This document shows, in pieces, positions 26,203 to 34,882 of a stretch of 64,000 nucleotides of DNA (its first letter is position 1; each line of letters starts with the position of its first letter). The translations under genes and the position numbers were made by a program. Where the stretch lies: assembly GCA_018267955.1 (NCBI GenBank), contig JAFDXL010000005.1:434001-498000 (forward strand), given 5' to 3'. The stretch comes from Bacteroidota bacterium (GTDB taxonomy: Bacteria; Bacteroidota; Bacteroidia; Chitinophagales; Chitinophagaceae). Under the pieces are notes generated by a model. That model made no database searches and had not been told where the DNA came from. It saw only the letters and a program-made list of their open reading frames with translations.

Positions 26203-26285
26203 TGCTACTGTGGTGCCGGGCTGAGGATGTCTATTCTTTTCATTAAAGAATTGATTGAACCTTGCTAATGTGGTACCGAGCTGAG
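26203..26285. repeat. two 23-bp direct repeats before glnS
   Basis: Copies at 26203-26225 and 26263-26285 (TGCTACTGTGGTGCCGGGCT and on; second copy differs at three positions) are 60 bp apart. Between the hairpin at 26065 and these copies there is also an inverted pair CCGCAATCA (26107-26115) and TGATTGCGG (26173-26181). The gap 26048-26345 holds no coding frame that I can support. Confidence 0.7.
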
Positions 26286-26330
26286 ACACGCATTATTACA
26301 TACTTCCATATATGAATCCACCCAATACGC

Positions 26331-26338
26331 TATCTTTG
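26331..26338 (+). promoter_or_regulatory. -7 box of glnS
   Basis: TATCTTTG matches TAnnTTTG exactly and is only 7 nt before the glnS ATG, which implies a leader of a few nucleotides or none. No clear TTTG upstream at the standard distance. Confidence 0.6.
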
Positions 26339-26345
26339 CAGCCTT

Positions 26346-28022
26346 ATGAGCGAAGAAAAATCACTTAATTTTTTAGAAGAAATTATTGAAGAACATATAC
26401 AGGAAGGCAGGTATAAAGAGATACATACACGCTTTCCGCCGGAGCCTAATGGCTACCTGCATATAGGCCATGCTTCGTCTATCTGCCTCAACTTCGGGCT
26501 GGCGAAAAAGTACAATGGCAAATGCAATCTTCGCTTTGATGATACCAACCCCGTAACCGAGGATACAGAATATGTAGAAAGCATTAAATACGATATCAAA
26601 TGGCTGAGTGATGCTATTGGTAAAACATGGGATCATGAATTCTATGCATCCGACTATTTTGACAAGCTATATGAATTTGCCGTAACGCTCATAAAAAAAG
26701 GACTGGCTTATGTGGATGACAGCACAGCAGATGAGATAGCTGCAACAAAGGGATCTACCACAGAGCCCGGTAAAAACAGTCCGTACCGCGAGCGCAGCAT
26801 TGAAGAGAACCTGCGCCTGTTTGAAGAGATGAAGGATGGTAAATATGGCGATGGCGAAAAAGTATTGCGTGCCAAAATAGATATGGCGCATCCTAACCTG
26901 CTGCTGCGCGATCCTATCATGTACCGCATCAAACATGCGCATCACCACCGTACAGGCGATAAATGGTGCATCTACCCGATGTATGATTTTGCACATGGGC
27001 AGAGTGATAGCATCGAGCATATCACTCACAGCATCTGCACGCTGGAATTTATACACCACCGCCCACTGTACGACTGGTTCATTGAAAAACTGGAGATCTT
27101 CCCATCGCACCAATATGAGTTTGCACGCCGTAACCTTACCTATACAGTAATGAGCAAGCGCAAGCTGCTGCAATTAGTGAATGAAAAACACGTGGCAGGA
27201 TGGGACGACCCACGTATGCCAACGATCAGTGGTATGCGCCGCCGTGGCTATCCCGCACAAGCCATCGTTAACTTCTGCGACACCATAGGTATAGCCAAGC
27301 GTGAAAACATTGTAGATATAGGTGTGCTGGAATTTCATGTACGGGAACAACTGAACAAAACCGCCAACCGTGTAATGGCTGTGCTGGATCCTGTGAAACT
27401 GGTAATCACTAATTACCCGGAAGGACAAACAGAGGAGCTGGACGTAGAGAATAACCCGGAAGACCCGAACAGTGGTACACGCAAAATGCCCTTCAGCCGC
27501 GAGGTATGGATAGAGCGCGAAGACTTTATGGAGGAACCTCCGAGAAAATTCTTCAGACTGGGACCCGGCCTGATGGTACGCCTGAAGGGTGCCTATATTG
27601 TGAAGTGTGACAGCTTTGTAAAAGATAAATCGGGTAAGGTAACAGAGATACATTGTACCTATATACCCGAAAGCAAGAGCGGGCATGATACCAGCGGCAT
27701 ACACGTAAAGGGTACCATCCACTGGGTGAATATGGCTACTGCGAAAACTGCGGAGGTACGCCTGTATGACCGACTATTTAAGGTAGAAGATCCATCGAGC
27801 GAAGAAGGTGATTTTAAAGATTATATCAACGAGCACTCACTGGAGGTACTTCCAAGTGTATATATAGAACCGGCCCTGGCTACAGCAGAAATTGGCGAAC
27901 AATTCCAGTTTTTGCGCAAAGGATATTTCTGTGTAGATAAAGACAGTACACAAGACAGGCTGATATTTAACCGCACGGTAGGATTGAAAGATACCTGGGC
28001 GAAAGAGGCTAAAAAGGGTTAG
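26346..28022 (+). CDS. glnS: glutaminyl-tRNA synthetase
   Basis: A 558-residue class I aminoacyl-tRNA synthetase. The HIGH motif is in [15 protein letters not shown] (about residues 26-40), the KMSKS-type loop is VMSKRKL (about 266-272), and the anticodon-binding beta-barrel domain occupies about 340-550. RFDDTNP is typical of GlnRS/GluRS. The pattern [21 protein letters not shown] fits GlnRS rather than GluRS. It charges tRNA-Gln directly, so this lineage does not rely only on the amidotransferase route. Full length. Confidence 0.97.
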   Translation: MSEEKSLNFLEEIIEEHIQEGRYKEIHTRFPPEPNGYLHIGHASSICLNFGLAKKYNGKCNLRFDDTNPVTEDTEYVESIKYDIKWLSDAIGKTWDHEFYASDYFDKLYEFAVTLIKKGLAYVDDSTADEIAATKGSTTEPGKNSPYRERSIEENLRLFEEMKDGKYGDGEKVLRAKIDMAHPNLLLRDPIMYRIKHAHHHRTGDKWCIYPMYDFAHGQSDSIEHITHSICTLEFIHHRPLYDWFIEKLEIFPSHQYEFARRNLTYTVMSKRKLLQLVNEKHVAGWDDPRMPTISGMRRRGYPAQAIVNFCDTIGIAKRENIVDIGVLEFHVREQLNKTANRVMAVLDPVKLVITNYPEGQTEELDVENNPEDPNSGTRKMPFSREVWIEREDFMEEPPRKFFRLGPGLMVRLKGAYIVKCDSFVKDKSGKVTEIHCTYIPESKSGHDTSGIHVKGTIHWVNMATAKTAEVRLYDRLFKVEDPSSEEGDFKDYINEHSLEVLPSVYIEPALATAEIGEQFQFLRKGYFCVDKDSTQDRLIFNRTVGLKDTWAKEAKKG

Positions 28023-28053
28023 TTGACTGGTTGATTAGTTTATTAGTTGATTA
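28020..28053. repeat. TTGATTGG/TTGATTAG-type repeat after glnS
   Basis: Tandem TTGACTGG, TTGATTAG, TTTATTAG and TTGATTAT units overlap the glnS stop codon and fill the short gap to the next gene. Closely similar to 10441-10476. Confidence 0.7.
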
Positions 28054-28060
28054 TTAATAA

Positions 28061-28525
28061 ATGTTTATGATAGTAAGAATTGACAACATAGAAGAAACGA
28101 TTGGTAAGCTGAATACGCTGACACCGGATACGAAACCATTGTTTGGTATGATGACACCGCAACATATGGTAGAGCACCTGACTATGACTATCAAAGCATC
28201 GAGCGGCAAATTTCCCGTGCTGCAACGCAGCACGCCGGAAGAAGCGGATGCGGCCAAAGCAAGGCTTATTTATACCGATGCAGAGATACCACAGGGATTA
28301 AAGAGCCCGCTGATGGGTGAAGGATTACCAGAGTATGTGCATCCGAACCTGGAAGGAGCAATCAATGAACTGAAAGGCGAACTGGAATATTTTGAGAACT
28401 ATTACGGCCAAAATCCGGAAGCTAAACATATACAACCCCGCTTAGGACCGTTGAGCCATGATGAATGGAAAGTATTTCATGGCAAACACTTCAAGCATCA
28501 TTTCAAGCAATTTGGATTGATATAA
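28061..28525 (+). CDS. DinB-like (DUF1569-type) protein
   Basis: A 154-residue cytoplasmic protein. His residues in TPQHMVEHLTM and in the C-terminal segment HGKHFKHHFKQFGL match the pattern of DinB-fold four-helix proteins (DUF1569 branch), in which three His residues bind a metal. The substrate is unknown; relatives include thiol-dependent transferases. It follows glnS after 38 bp filled with a simple repeat. An ATG two codons further in is an alternative start. Confidence 0.7.
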   Translation: MFMIVRIDNIEETIGKLNTLTPDTKPLFGMMTPQHMVEHLTMTIKASSGKFPVLQRSTPEEADAAKARLIYTDAEIPQGLKSPLMGEGLPEYVHPNLEGAINELKGELEYFENYYGQNPEAKHIQPRLGPLSHDEWKVFHGKHFKHHFKQFGLI

Positions 28526-28545
28526 TGCGGTAATATGATAATGTG

Positions 28546-28576
28546 AAAATGCGGCAATTAAACATTGCCGCATTTT
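28546..28576. terminator. bidirectional terminator hairpin
   Basis: Perfect 13-bp stem (AAAATGCGGCAAT with ATTGCCGCATTTT, 28546-28558 and 28564-28576) with a 5-nt loop and a T-run at each end. It lies between the DinB-like gene and convergent ridA. Confidence 0.88.
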
Positions 28577-28598
28577 ATTTCTATTAAAAGTCGTTTTA

Positions 28599-28979
28599 TT
28601 ACTTAGCTGCCACTACGCTTATTTCTACCTTCACGCCCTTAGGCAGGCCTGCTACCTGTACGGTTTCGCGGGCGGGTGGGTTTTCTGTGAAATAGCTGCC
28701 ATATACTTCATTTACCTGGGCAAATTGTCCCATGTCCATAAGGAAGATGGTGCTTTTTAATACGTTGCTAAAGTCCATACCGGCTTCTGAAAGGATGGCT
28801 TTGAGGTTTTCCATCACCAGTTTAGTTTCTGTTTGTATATCGCCGGTATATAGTTCGCCGGTAGCAGGATCAATGGCTATCTGTCCGGAAACGAATAGCA
28901 TATTGCCAAATTGAACAGCCTGGTTATATGGCCCGATGGGCGCGGGAGCTTTATCTGTGCGAATTATCTTTTTTTCCAT
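28599..28979 (-). CDS. ridA: RidA family reactive intermediate/imine deaminase
   Basis: A 126-residue protein of the RidA (YjgF/YER057c/UK114) family. The pattern APAPIGPYNQAVQ, then LFVSGQIAIDPATGEL, and the C-terminal PPARETVQVAGLPKGVKVEI with the conserved Arg and Glu are diagnostic. It hydrolyses reactive enamine/imine products of PLP enzymes such as 2-aminoacrylate. Its -7 box lies 4 nt before the ATG, so the message is probably leaderless. It is divergent from tsaB with 39 bp between the starts. Confidence 0.96.
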   Translation of the reverse strand: MEKKIIRTDKAPAPIGPYNQAVQFGNMLFVSGQIAIDPATGELYTGDIQTETKLVMENLKAILSEAGMDFSNVLKSTIFLMDMGQFAQVNEVYGSYFTENPPARETVQVAGLPKGVKVEISVVAAK

Positions 28980-28983
28980 GATA

Positions 28984-28991
28984 CAAATGTA
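28984..28991 (-). promoter_or_regulatory. -7 box of ridA
   Basis: TACATTTG on the minus strand, 4 nt before the ridA ATG. TTTG at 29015-29018 (minus) is 23 nt upstream, slightly beyond the usual 19-21. Confidence 0.55.
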
Positions 28992-29000
28992 ATACCTACG

Positions 29001-29008
29001 TACCTTTG
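29001..29008 (+). promoter_or_regulatory. -7 box of tsaB
   Basis: TACCTTTG on the plus strand, 10 nt before the ATG at 29019. It supports that ATG rather than an earlier in-frame start inside ridA, and it lies back to back with the ridA box. Confidence 0.6.
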
Positions 29009-29018
29009 CGCACGCAAA

Positions 29019-29705
29019 ATGGGTTATTTATTACATATCGATACATCTGGCGATAGTGGTTTGGTGGCCATCAGTCGTGATTGCGTTGTGGTAAGCAGCC
29101 GGCGTAATACCGATAACCGTAACCACGCAGCAGCCATTAACCTGCATGTAGAAGAAATACTACAAGAAGCTGGTATTACCATGCAACAGCTGGACGCTAT
29201 AGCGGTATGTGGCGGGCCGGGATCTTATACCGGGTTGCGCATAGGGCTGGCTACAGCCAAAGGACTATGCTATGTATTAGATAAACCCCTGATGATGCAT
29301 AACAGGCTGAGGCTTGCTATCCTTGGCGCATATTATGAATATTTGGATAAATATGATTTTTATGCAACCGTAATGCAAGCGCGTGAAAAAGAATATTATT
29401 TTGCTACATATAACAACAAAAATGAAATTGTTATAGAACCGCAGCATGCCACTGAGGATCAGCTTATCGCATTACGGTCAATGCTGAATGGTAAAACCTT
29501 GCTGGCAGCAGATATTAATGAAGAAATTAATAATATATTTTCTTCACCCGAGAACCTTATACTACCTGAAATAGCTATTAACGTGGAGGTGTGGGCAAGA
29601 TATTCAAATGAGCGGTATCATTGTAATGAGTTTGTCAATTTACAATATGCAGAACCATTTTATTTAAAATCGGTTTATACACATAAACCAAAGATAAACA
29701 GTTAG
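29019..29705 (+). CDS. tsaB: tRNA threonylcarbamoyladenosine biosynthesis protein TsaB
   Basis: A 228-residue ASKHA-fold protein. LLHIDTSG at the N-terminus, NHAAAINLHVEEIL, and GGPGSYTGLRIGLATAKGL (about residues 66-84) are the TsaB signature. It partners TsaD and TsaE in making the t6A base at position 37 of ANN-decoding tRNAs. The frame is open into ridA, but the ATG at 29019 matches the usual family start and follows a promoter box. The C-terminal half is more diverged, as is usual for TsaB. Confidence 0.95.
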   Translation: MGYLLHIDTSGDSGLVAISRDCVVVSSRRNTDNRNHAAAINLHVEEILQEAGITMQQLDAIAVCGGPGSYTGLRIGLATAKGLCYVLDKPLMMHNRLRLAILGAYYEYLDKYDFYATVMQAREKEYYFATYNNKNEIVIEPQHATEDQLIALRSMLNGKTLLAADINEEINNIFSSPENLILPEIAINVEVWARYSNERYHCNEFVNLQYAEPFYLKSVYTHKPKINS

Positions 29706-29772
29706 ATACGAATATATATTAAGTAATTTATTTGTATTTTAACGGTGGTTTAACAGCTTAATTCAATAGTAT

Positions 29773-29804
29773 TTTGTTTCATATTTAATATTGGCGTATG
29801 TTTG
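29773..29804 (+). promoter_or_regulatory. Bacteroidota-type promoter of the ArsR-like regulator gene
   Basis: TTTG (29773-29776), exactly 20 nt, TATGTTTG (29797-29804). This is the full consensus. A start near 29811 gives a leader of about 74 nt. Confidence 0.8.
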
Positions 29805-29884
29805 CATCCCGTTAAGGTGTTACAAAGAAGGGATTATCCCGCAATAGAGTTTACTCTTTTATTTATTTATAAAATCAATTGTAA

Positions 29885-30247
29885 ATGGAAACGACTATGT
29901 CAGCTAACACGCTGGTTATTCGCAAAGATGAAGGTTCAAACGAACAGATTAAATTAGATTACATGGCAGTGAAAAGTGCAGCAATGACCTTGCGAGCTAT
30001 AAACCACAAACTCCGTCAGCAAATCATCAAATTGCTGGAAGAAAACAAACGCATGAATGTTACAGATATCTATGTGAAACTGCGCCTGGAGCAATCTGTA
30101 GCATCTCAGCATTTAGCTATACTCCGTCGTGCAAACATCGTTATCACAGAACGTGATGGCAAATTCATTCACTACGCTCTGAACCCTGCCCGCATCGCAC
30201 ACGTTGCAAAATGTGTGAACGAACTGGTTAATTCAGACGAAGCTTAA
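29885..30247 (+). CDS. ArsR-like winged-helix transcriptional regulator
   Basis: A 120-residue protein with a winged-helix domain at about residues 35-105: LRAINHKLRQQIIKLLEEN, the recognition helix region RLEQSVASQHLAILRRA, and the wing TERDGKFIHYAL. This is the ArsR fold. The metal-binding Cys motif of ArsR/SmtB (CVC in helix 3) is missing; the only Cys is in KCVNEL near the end, so metal sensing in the classical way is unlikely. It stands alone, between a full consensus promoter and a strong terminator. An ATG four codons downstream is an alternative start. Confidence 0.88.
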   Translation: METTMSANTLVIRKDEGSNEQIKLDYMAVKSAAMTLRAINHKLRQQIIKLLEENKRMNVTDIYVKLRLEQSVASQHLAILRRANIVITERDGKFIHYALNPARIAHVAKCVNELVNSDEA

Positions 30248-30287
30248 TTAACTTTCAGTTAAATAAAACTGATTACCCGAAAGAAAC

Positions 30288-30316
30288 AAACCCGGACCGA
30301 AAGGCCCGGGTTTTTT
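30288..30316 (+). terminator. rho-independent terminator of the ArsR-like gene
   Basis: Stem AAACCCGG/CCGGGTTT (30288-30295 and 30306-30313), 10-nt loop that can pair further, followed by T to 30316. Confidence 0.88.
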
Positions 30317-30336
30317 AATTATATACAAACCGGGTA

Positions 30337-30933
30337 TTAGCTGTTCTTGATCTTATTCCAGGTATCGTAAAGTGATTCCTGTGTGGGCCGGTTGGCAGGC
30401 ATCTCATGGAGGGGCTCGCAGGCCACCAGGGTATCATAGCAATCCTTTGGCAGGCTTTGATACAGCTGGGTACCTTTTGTCTTCCAGGCAATCATCTCGT
30501 CGCTCACTTCCTTGATGATCTTACCGGGGTTGCCCACTACCAATGACCTTGGCGGTATTTTAGTATTAGCATTGATAAAGCTGAGCGCACCGATGATGCA
30601 CTCATCGCCTATCTCTACTTCATCCATTATTACGGCATTCATACCTACCAATACATTCCGGCCTATGGTACCCCCATGTATAATGGCACCATGGCCTATA
30701 TGCGCACTTTCTTTCAGTAATACCGTTACACCAGGAAACATGTGAATGGTACAGTTTTCCTGCACGTTGCAACCATCTTCTATAACGATGCCACCCCAGT
30801 CGCCACGGAGGGCAGCACCGGGACCTATATACACGTCCTTGCCTATAATAACATTACCGGTAACAGCAGCCTGCGGATGTATGAAAGCTGTAGGATGCAC
30901 TATGGGTATAAAACCTTTGAATGAGTAGATCAT
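30337..30933 (-). CDS. paaY: PaaY-like hexapeptide-repeat protein (gamma-carbonic anhydrase fold)
   Basis: A 198-residue left-handed beta-helix protein. Hexapeptide turns run from about residue 12 to 150 (PTAFIHPQAAVTGNVIIG, VYIGPGAALRGDWGG). His residues suitable for metal binding lie in CTIHMF, AHIGHGAIIHG. Length (PaaY is about 196), the C-terminal helix and the segment ending in SLYDTWNKIKNS fit PaaY/CaiE better than generic gamma-carbonic anhydrases. PaaY is a thioesterase that clears dead-end CoA esters in phenylacetate catabolism. The paa operon is 18 kb away, so the assignment rests on sequence. Confidence 0.8.
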   Translation of the reverse strand: MIYSFKGFIPIVHPTAFIHPQAAVTGNVIIGKDVYIGPGAALRGDWGGIVIEDGCNVQENCTIHMFPGVTVLLKESAHIGHGAIIHGGTIGRNVLVGMNAVIMDEVEIGDECIIGALSFINANTKIPPRSLVVGNPGKIIKEVSDEMIAWKTKGTQLYQSLPKDCYDTLVACEPLHEMPANRPTQESLYDTWNKIKNS

Positions 30934-30965
30934 AATTCAAAAGTAAAAATTCAAAAGTCAAAAGT
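30934..30965. repeat. short ATTCAAAAGT repeats
   Basis: AATTCAAAAGT at 30934-30944 and again at 30948-30958, with a third partial copy TCAAAAGT at 30958-30965. It lies just upstream of the paaY-like gene. Confidence 0.6.
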
Positions 30966-31035
30966 GGGACTGACTATAGTAAAAATAAATACTTCTTATA
31001 CGGCGTATGGAAGGTACGATTTTAGGCATCGCCGG

Positions 31036-32859
31036 TCAATGTACAATACTGATCTTTTGCACTACCCGGTAGCTATTGCTGTTTTGAACAGTGAGGAAAT
31101 AAGTTCCGTCCGGCAGATCGCCGCAATGGAGATCTATTTTTCCGGTTGCAGCCGAAGCTGATTGCTGCAGTATAACAGAACCCATGATATTACATAACCT
31201 GATGGTATACTGATCGGCAGATGGACTGCTGAATAGTATATGAACATCACCGTTTGCAGGATTGGGATATACTTTAATGCCAAAAGCCCTTGCATTGACT
31301 GTGGGCACGCTTAGCTCACCGTTGATCCATTTTACCGCTGCGCTTACTACATTATCAACACCGGCGCAGGTGCTATCTTTCGTAAGCCATACAGGAAAAT
31401 CGATTGGATATTCTTTGTGCGACAGGTAATTATTGGGATCTGTGACATCATAGGTATCATATTGTTGCTTAGTTGCGTAGTAATCTGCCTGTTTGGTTGC
31501 AATATCAACCCGGCGACCAAAAGCGCCAGCAGTGCTTCTACCAAATGTTTTAACCCATGGATGATGACGAAATAAAACCTGGAAATAATCTCCGGCACTG
31601 GTTGCTTCTGGTCCGCATAATAATGCTATTGGCCTATAAAACGAATGTGGATCAGTATCTTTAATATCATTTACATAAGAAGGCAGATTATACATAAGGT
31701 AACGATCAGAAACGGACACACGATCAGCGGTTCCTATCCACGAAGTATTGTCGGTACCTGTTAAGTACATGAACGTTTTTAAATATGCATTAAGACCGCC
31801 ACCATAATTAGTACGCAGATCGAATATTAGCGCTATTGCTGAGCTATCTTCTATTAAATGCTTTACGGCGTTATATAAAATGTCACCTGTCACGTCTTCG
31901 CAATCCATCATATACACGTAACCAATTTTAGTTCCTTTGACTATACCGGCTGATACCGCTCTGTTTTGATTGTAGTAATCATCAAAACTAAGTTTATGCA
32001 CGCCTTGTATGGGCATTTGATCTGTACAAAGCATACCTGGGAAGTAATAATTGTAGAGCATTATAGAAGTTGGCAGATTCTGTAACTGTCCATTACATTT
32101 CCTGATATTTATAGTATCAAACAAATACCAGTTAGCCGCAGCTGCTTTAATAAAGCGTTGATAAGTTGCATATTCTGTAGAACCCACATTTACGGAGTTG
32201 GGCAATTCGTATTTCAAAATGATTTGTACAATATCTTTCCAGGGAATTCCATTATATCCAAGTATAATATCTCCAGGTTGCAAGCCAAAAGGTTGATTAG
32301 GTATCGCGTCTATTACTAGTGGCGTTGAATCTGCCAACATCGTTAAACACACACCCAAAGCAACATTACTTTGATCCGTCATCAACGGCAATCCTAAATA
32401 CACAGTATTAGGGTAATTCACTTTCAAGTCATAAATACTGGTATGGCCATCATTAAGATATCTACGCAAATGACTGAGCATTGCGGCAAATCTGCCACGG
32501 CTAACGCCCGCGCTAATTTCTGCACGCATTGAGTTCGCTATCGAATCCCAATTATATCTTGGAAGACCGGTAAACGCTGCATACGTAGAATCTATCGAAG
32601 TCCATATTGTATTAAACAAAGTGAGCTTATCAGATGTAGGTAATCCTGGTCCCCAGGTAGAATCCACCAGGTAGTTCCAGCGGGTGGTATCAAATACATG
32701 GCCCGAACCTGTGCCTTTCAACTGTGTATGAGCAATGTGCATTCTTTGCAAAAGCAATTGATGCTGTAATGCAGGTGGCAATCCTGAAATAGGCTGTGCA
32801 AAAGAGGAAATAACGGAAAATAAGCAAAAGAGCACCGAGTAAATATTTCTCATATACAT
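31036..32859 (-). CDS. secreted S41 (tricorn-like) peptidase with T9SS type A sorting domain, copy A
   Basis: A 607-residue protein. Signal peptide at residues 1-21 (an ATG two codons in is equally possible). DGHT at 137-140 supplies the His expected of tricorn-type S41B peptidases, a PDZ-like segment FGLQPGDIILGYNG is at 191-204, and the nucleophile Ser is in GPEATSAGDYF (Ser 421). The CtpA-type lysine about 25 residues later is replaced: GRSTAGAFG has Ala 446 where GKG is expected. So if active, it must use a Ser-His mechanism. Residues of about 528-607 (KVYPNPANGDVHILF to the end) are a type A sorting domain. It follows its paralogue in tandem. Confidence 0.88.
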   Translation of the reverse strand: MYMRNIYSVLFCLFSVISSFAQPISGLPPALQHQLLLQRMHIAHTQLKGTGSGHVFDTTRWNYLVDSTWGPGLPTSDKLTLFNTIWTSIDSTYAAFTGLPRYNWDSIANSMRAEISAGVSRGRFAAMLSHLRRYLNDGHTSIYDLKVNYPNTVYLGLPLMTDQSNVALGVCLTMLADSTPLVIDAIPNQPFGLQPGDIILGYNGIPWKDIVQIILKYELPNSVNVGSTEYATYQRFIKAAAANWYLFDTINIRKCNGQLQNLPTSIMLYNYYFPGMLCTDQMPIQGVHKLSFDDYYNQNRAVSAGIVKGTKIGYVYMMDCEDVTGDILYNAVKHLIEDSSAIALIFDLRTNYGGGLNAYLKTFMYLTGTDNTSWIGTADRVSVSDRYLMYNLPSYVNDIKDTDPHSFYRPIALLCGPEATSAGDYFQVLFRHHPWVKTFGRSTAGAFGRRVDIATKQADYYATKQQYDTYDVTDPNNYLSHKEYPIDFPVWLTKDSTCAGVDNVVSAAVKWINGELSVPTVNARAFGIKVYPNPANGDVHILFSSPSADQYTIRLCNIMGSVILQQSASAATGKIDLHCGDLPDGTYFLTVQNSNSYRVVQKISIVH

Positions 32860-32971
32860 GGTTTAAAACATCACATATTATCAATAACAGCTACATAAAC
32901 TCTAAATGAAATATGATATGGCCCTCTGTCTGATATTCAGACTTAAACTTTTACTCTCGCTTAATTCTGTC

Positions 32972-34789
32972 CTAGTGTACAATACTTATCTTTTGCACTA
33001 CCCGGTAGCTATTGCTGTTTTGAACAGTCAGGAAATAAGTTCCGTCCGGCAGATCGCCGCAATAGAGATCTATCTTTCCGGTTGCAGCCGAAGCTGATTG
33101 CTGTAGTATAACAGAACCCATAATATTACATAACCTGATGGTATACTGATCAGCAGATGGACTGCTGAATAGTATATGAACATCACCGTTTGCAGGATTG
33201 GGATATACTTTAATACCAACGGCCCTTGCATTGACTGTGGGCACGCTTAGCTCGCCATTGATCCATTTGACGGCTTCGCTTACTACATTATCAATACCGG
33301 CGCAGGTGCTATCTTTCGTAAGCCATACCTGTTGGTCAACAGGGTATTCAGTATGCGAGAGGTAGAAAGTCGGATCAGCAACATCATAAAAATTTACATC
33401 CTGCTTGGAGGCGTAATAATCTGCTTGCCCCGTAGCGATGGGATGGTAGGAGCCATATGCCCCCGCCGTACTTCGGCCAAAAACCCTTGCCCATGGGTGC
33501 CTGCGGAATAATACCTGGAAGAAATCGCCTGCGCTTACCGCCTCAGGCCCAACTAATACGGCAACAGGTTTATAAAATGAAGAAGCATCTGTATCGAGCA
33601 CATTGTACCAAAAAGATGGCTGGTTGAACATCATGTACCGATCTGTGACACTCACACGTTCTCCATAGCCTACCCAGGGCGTATTATTAAGGTCTGTGAG
33701 ATATTCGAATGTTTTGATATAAGCATTAAAGCTACCACCAAAGTTTGTCCGTATATCGAATATCAGCGACTGTGCGGCACTGTCTTCTACAAGGTGCTTC
33801 ACCGCATTATACAATGCATTGCCTGTACCATCTTCGCAGTCCATCATATATACATAGCCGATCTTTGTACCGCTTATAAGTCCATAGGATATTGATTTGT
33901 TCTGATAATAATATTCTGTGAAACTAAGTTTATGGACGCCAGGTACGGGCATCTGATCGGTACACATGCTGCTGTAAAAGGTGTTGGCCATATAAGAGGT
34001 TGGGAAGTTAACCAGGCTACCGTTGCATTTTTTGATATTGATCGTATCGAATAGGTACCAGTTCTCACCTACTCCCTTTATCATACGCTGATAAGTTGCG
34101 ATATCTGTTGAACCCGGATAAACGGAACTTGGTAATTCGTGCCGGAGCATGATTTGTACCAGGTCTTTCCAGGCCATGCCATTATAACCTAATACTATAT
34201 CTCCGGGCTGCAGGCCAAAGGGATGCCCGGGTTCAGCATCGTATACCATAGCAGTTGAATCGGGGAGCATAGTAATACAGGCGCCAAAACGGCCCGACTC
34301 TCCCCGCATCAAGGGCATACCCGGGAAAACAGTTGTAGGATAATCAACTGCGAGGTCGTACATAACACTATGTCCATCATTAATATACCTGCGCAAGTGG
34401 TTGAGCATAGCGGCAAAACGCCCACGACTAACACCGGCATTTACCTCTGTTCGCATGGCATTGATGAGGGAATCCCAATTGTACATTGGCAGGTGCACAA
34501 AGCAGGAATATGTAGAATCGATCGACGCCCAGATGGTATTTAATACACTGAGCTTATTAGCATCAGGAATGCCTGTGCCCCAAACGGAGTCTACCCAGTG
34601 TTGCCAGCGCGTGGTATCGAAGACCGGCCCTGAAGATGTGCCTTTAAACTGTGATAAAGGTGCGTAACTGGCACGTTGCAATAATATTTGATGTTGTTTT
34701 GCCGGAGGCAGCGTTGATATCGTATTTGTTTGTGCATGTGCTGCTGCAGATAAGAGTATGCACAGAAGAAAAGGGTAGCACTTTGACAT
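32972..34789 (-). CDS. secreted S41 (tricorn-like) peptidase with T9SS type A sorting domain, copy B
   Basis: A 605-residue paralogue of the gene downstream, with the same layout: signal peptide (MSKCYPFLLCILLSAAAHA), NDGHSVMYDL with the His, PDZ-like FGLQPGDIVLGYNG, Ser in GPEAVSAGDFF, and Ala in place of the CtpA lysine in GRSTAGAYG. The two proteins diverge over the first 490 residues or so but are nearly identical over the last 115. Transcription would run from B to A with 112 bp between. Both would be exported by the type IX system. Substrates are unknown. Confidence 0.88.
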   Translation of the reverse strand: MSKCYPFLLCILLSAAAHAQTNTISTLPPAKQHQILLQRASYAPLSQFKGTSSGPVFDTTRWQHWVDSVWGTGIPDANKLSVLNTIWASIDSTYSCFVHLPMYNWDSLINAMRTEVNAGVSRGRFAAMLNHLRRYINDGHSVMYDLAVDYPTTVFPGMPLMRGESGRFGACITMLPDSTAMVYDAEPGHPFGLQPGDIVLGYNGMAWKDLVQIMLRHELPSSVYPGSTDIATYQRMIKGVGENWYLFDTINIKKCNGSLVNFPTSYMANTFYSSMCTDQMPVPGVHKLSFTEYYYQNKSISYGLISGTKIGYVYMMDCEDGTGNALYNAVKHLVEDSAAQSLIFDIRTNFGGSFNAYIKTFEYLTDLNNTPWVGYGERVSVTDRYMMFNQPSFWYNVLDTDASSFYKPVAVLVGPEAVSAGDFFQVLFRRHPWARVFGRSTAGAYGSYHPIATGQADYYASKQDVNFYDVADPTFYLSHTEYPVDQQVWLTKDSTCAGIDNVVSEAVKWINGELSVPTVNARAVGIKVYPNPANGDVHILFSSPSADQYTIRLCNIMGSVILQQSASAATGKIDLYCGDLPDGTYFLTVQNSNSYRVVQKISIVH

Positions 34790-34882
34790 ATAGCATGGGT
34801 TTGGAATACTAAGCTACGCATTAAAAAATTAATACATAGCAATTTGCGTCATATTAGTGACACAATAATGTCATGGATGGCA

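Noticed and set aside
26048..26345. tRNA or CRISPR repeat in the glnS upstream region
   Set aside because: No cloverleaf can be drawn and only two direct repeat copies exist with no regular spacers.
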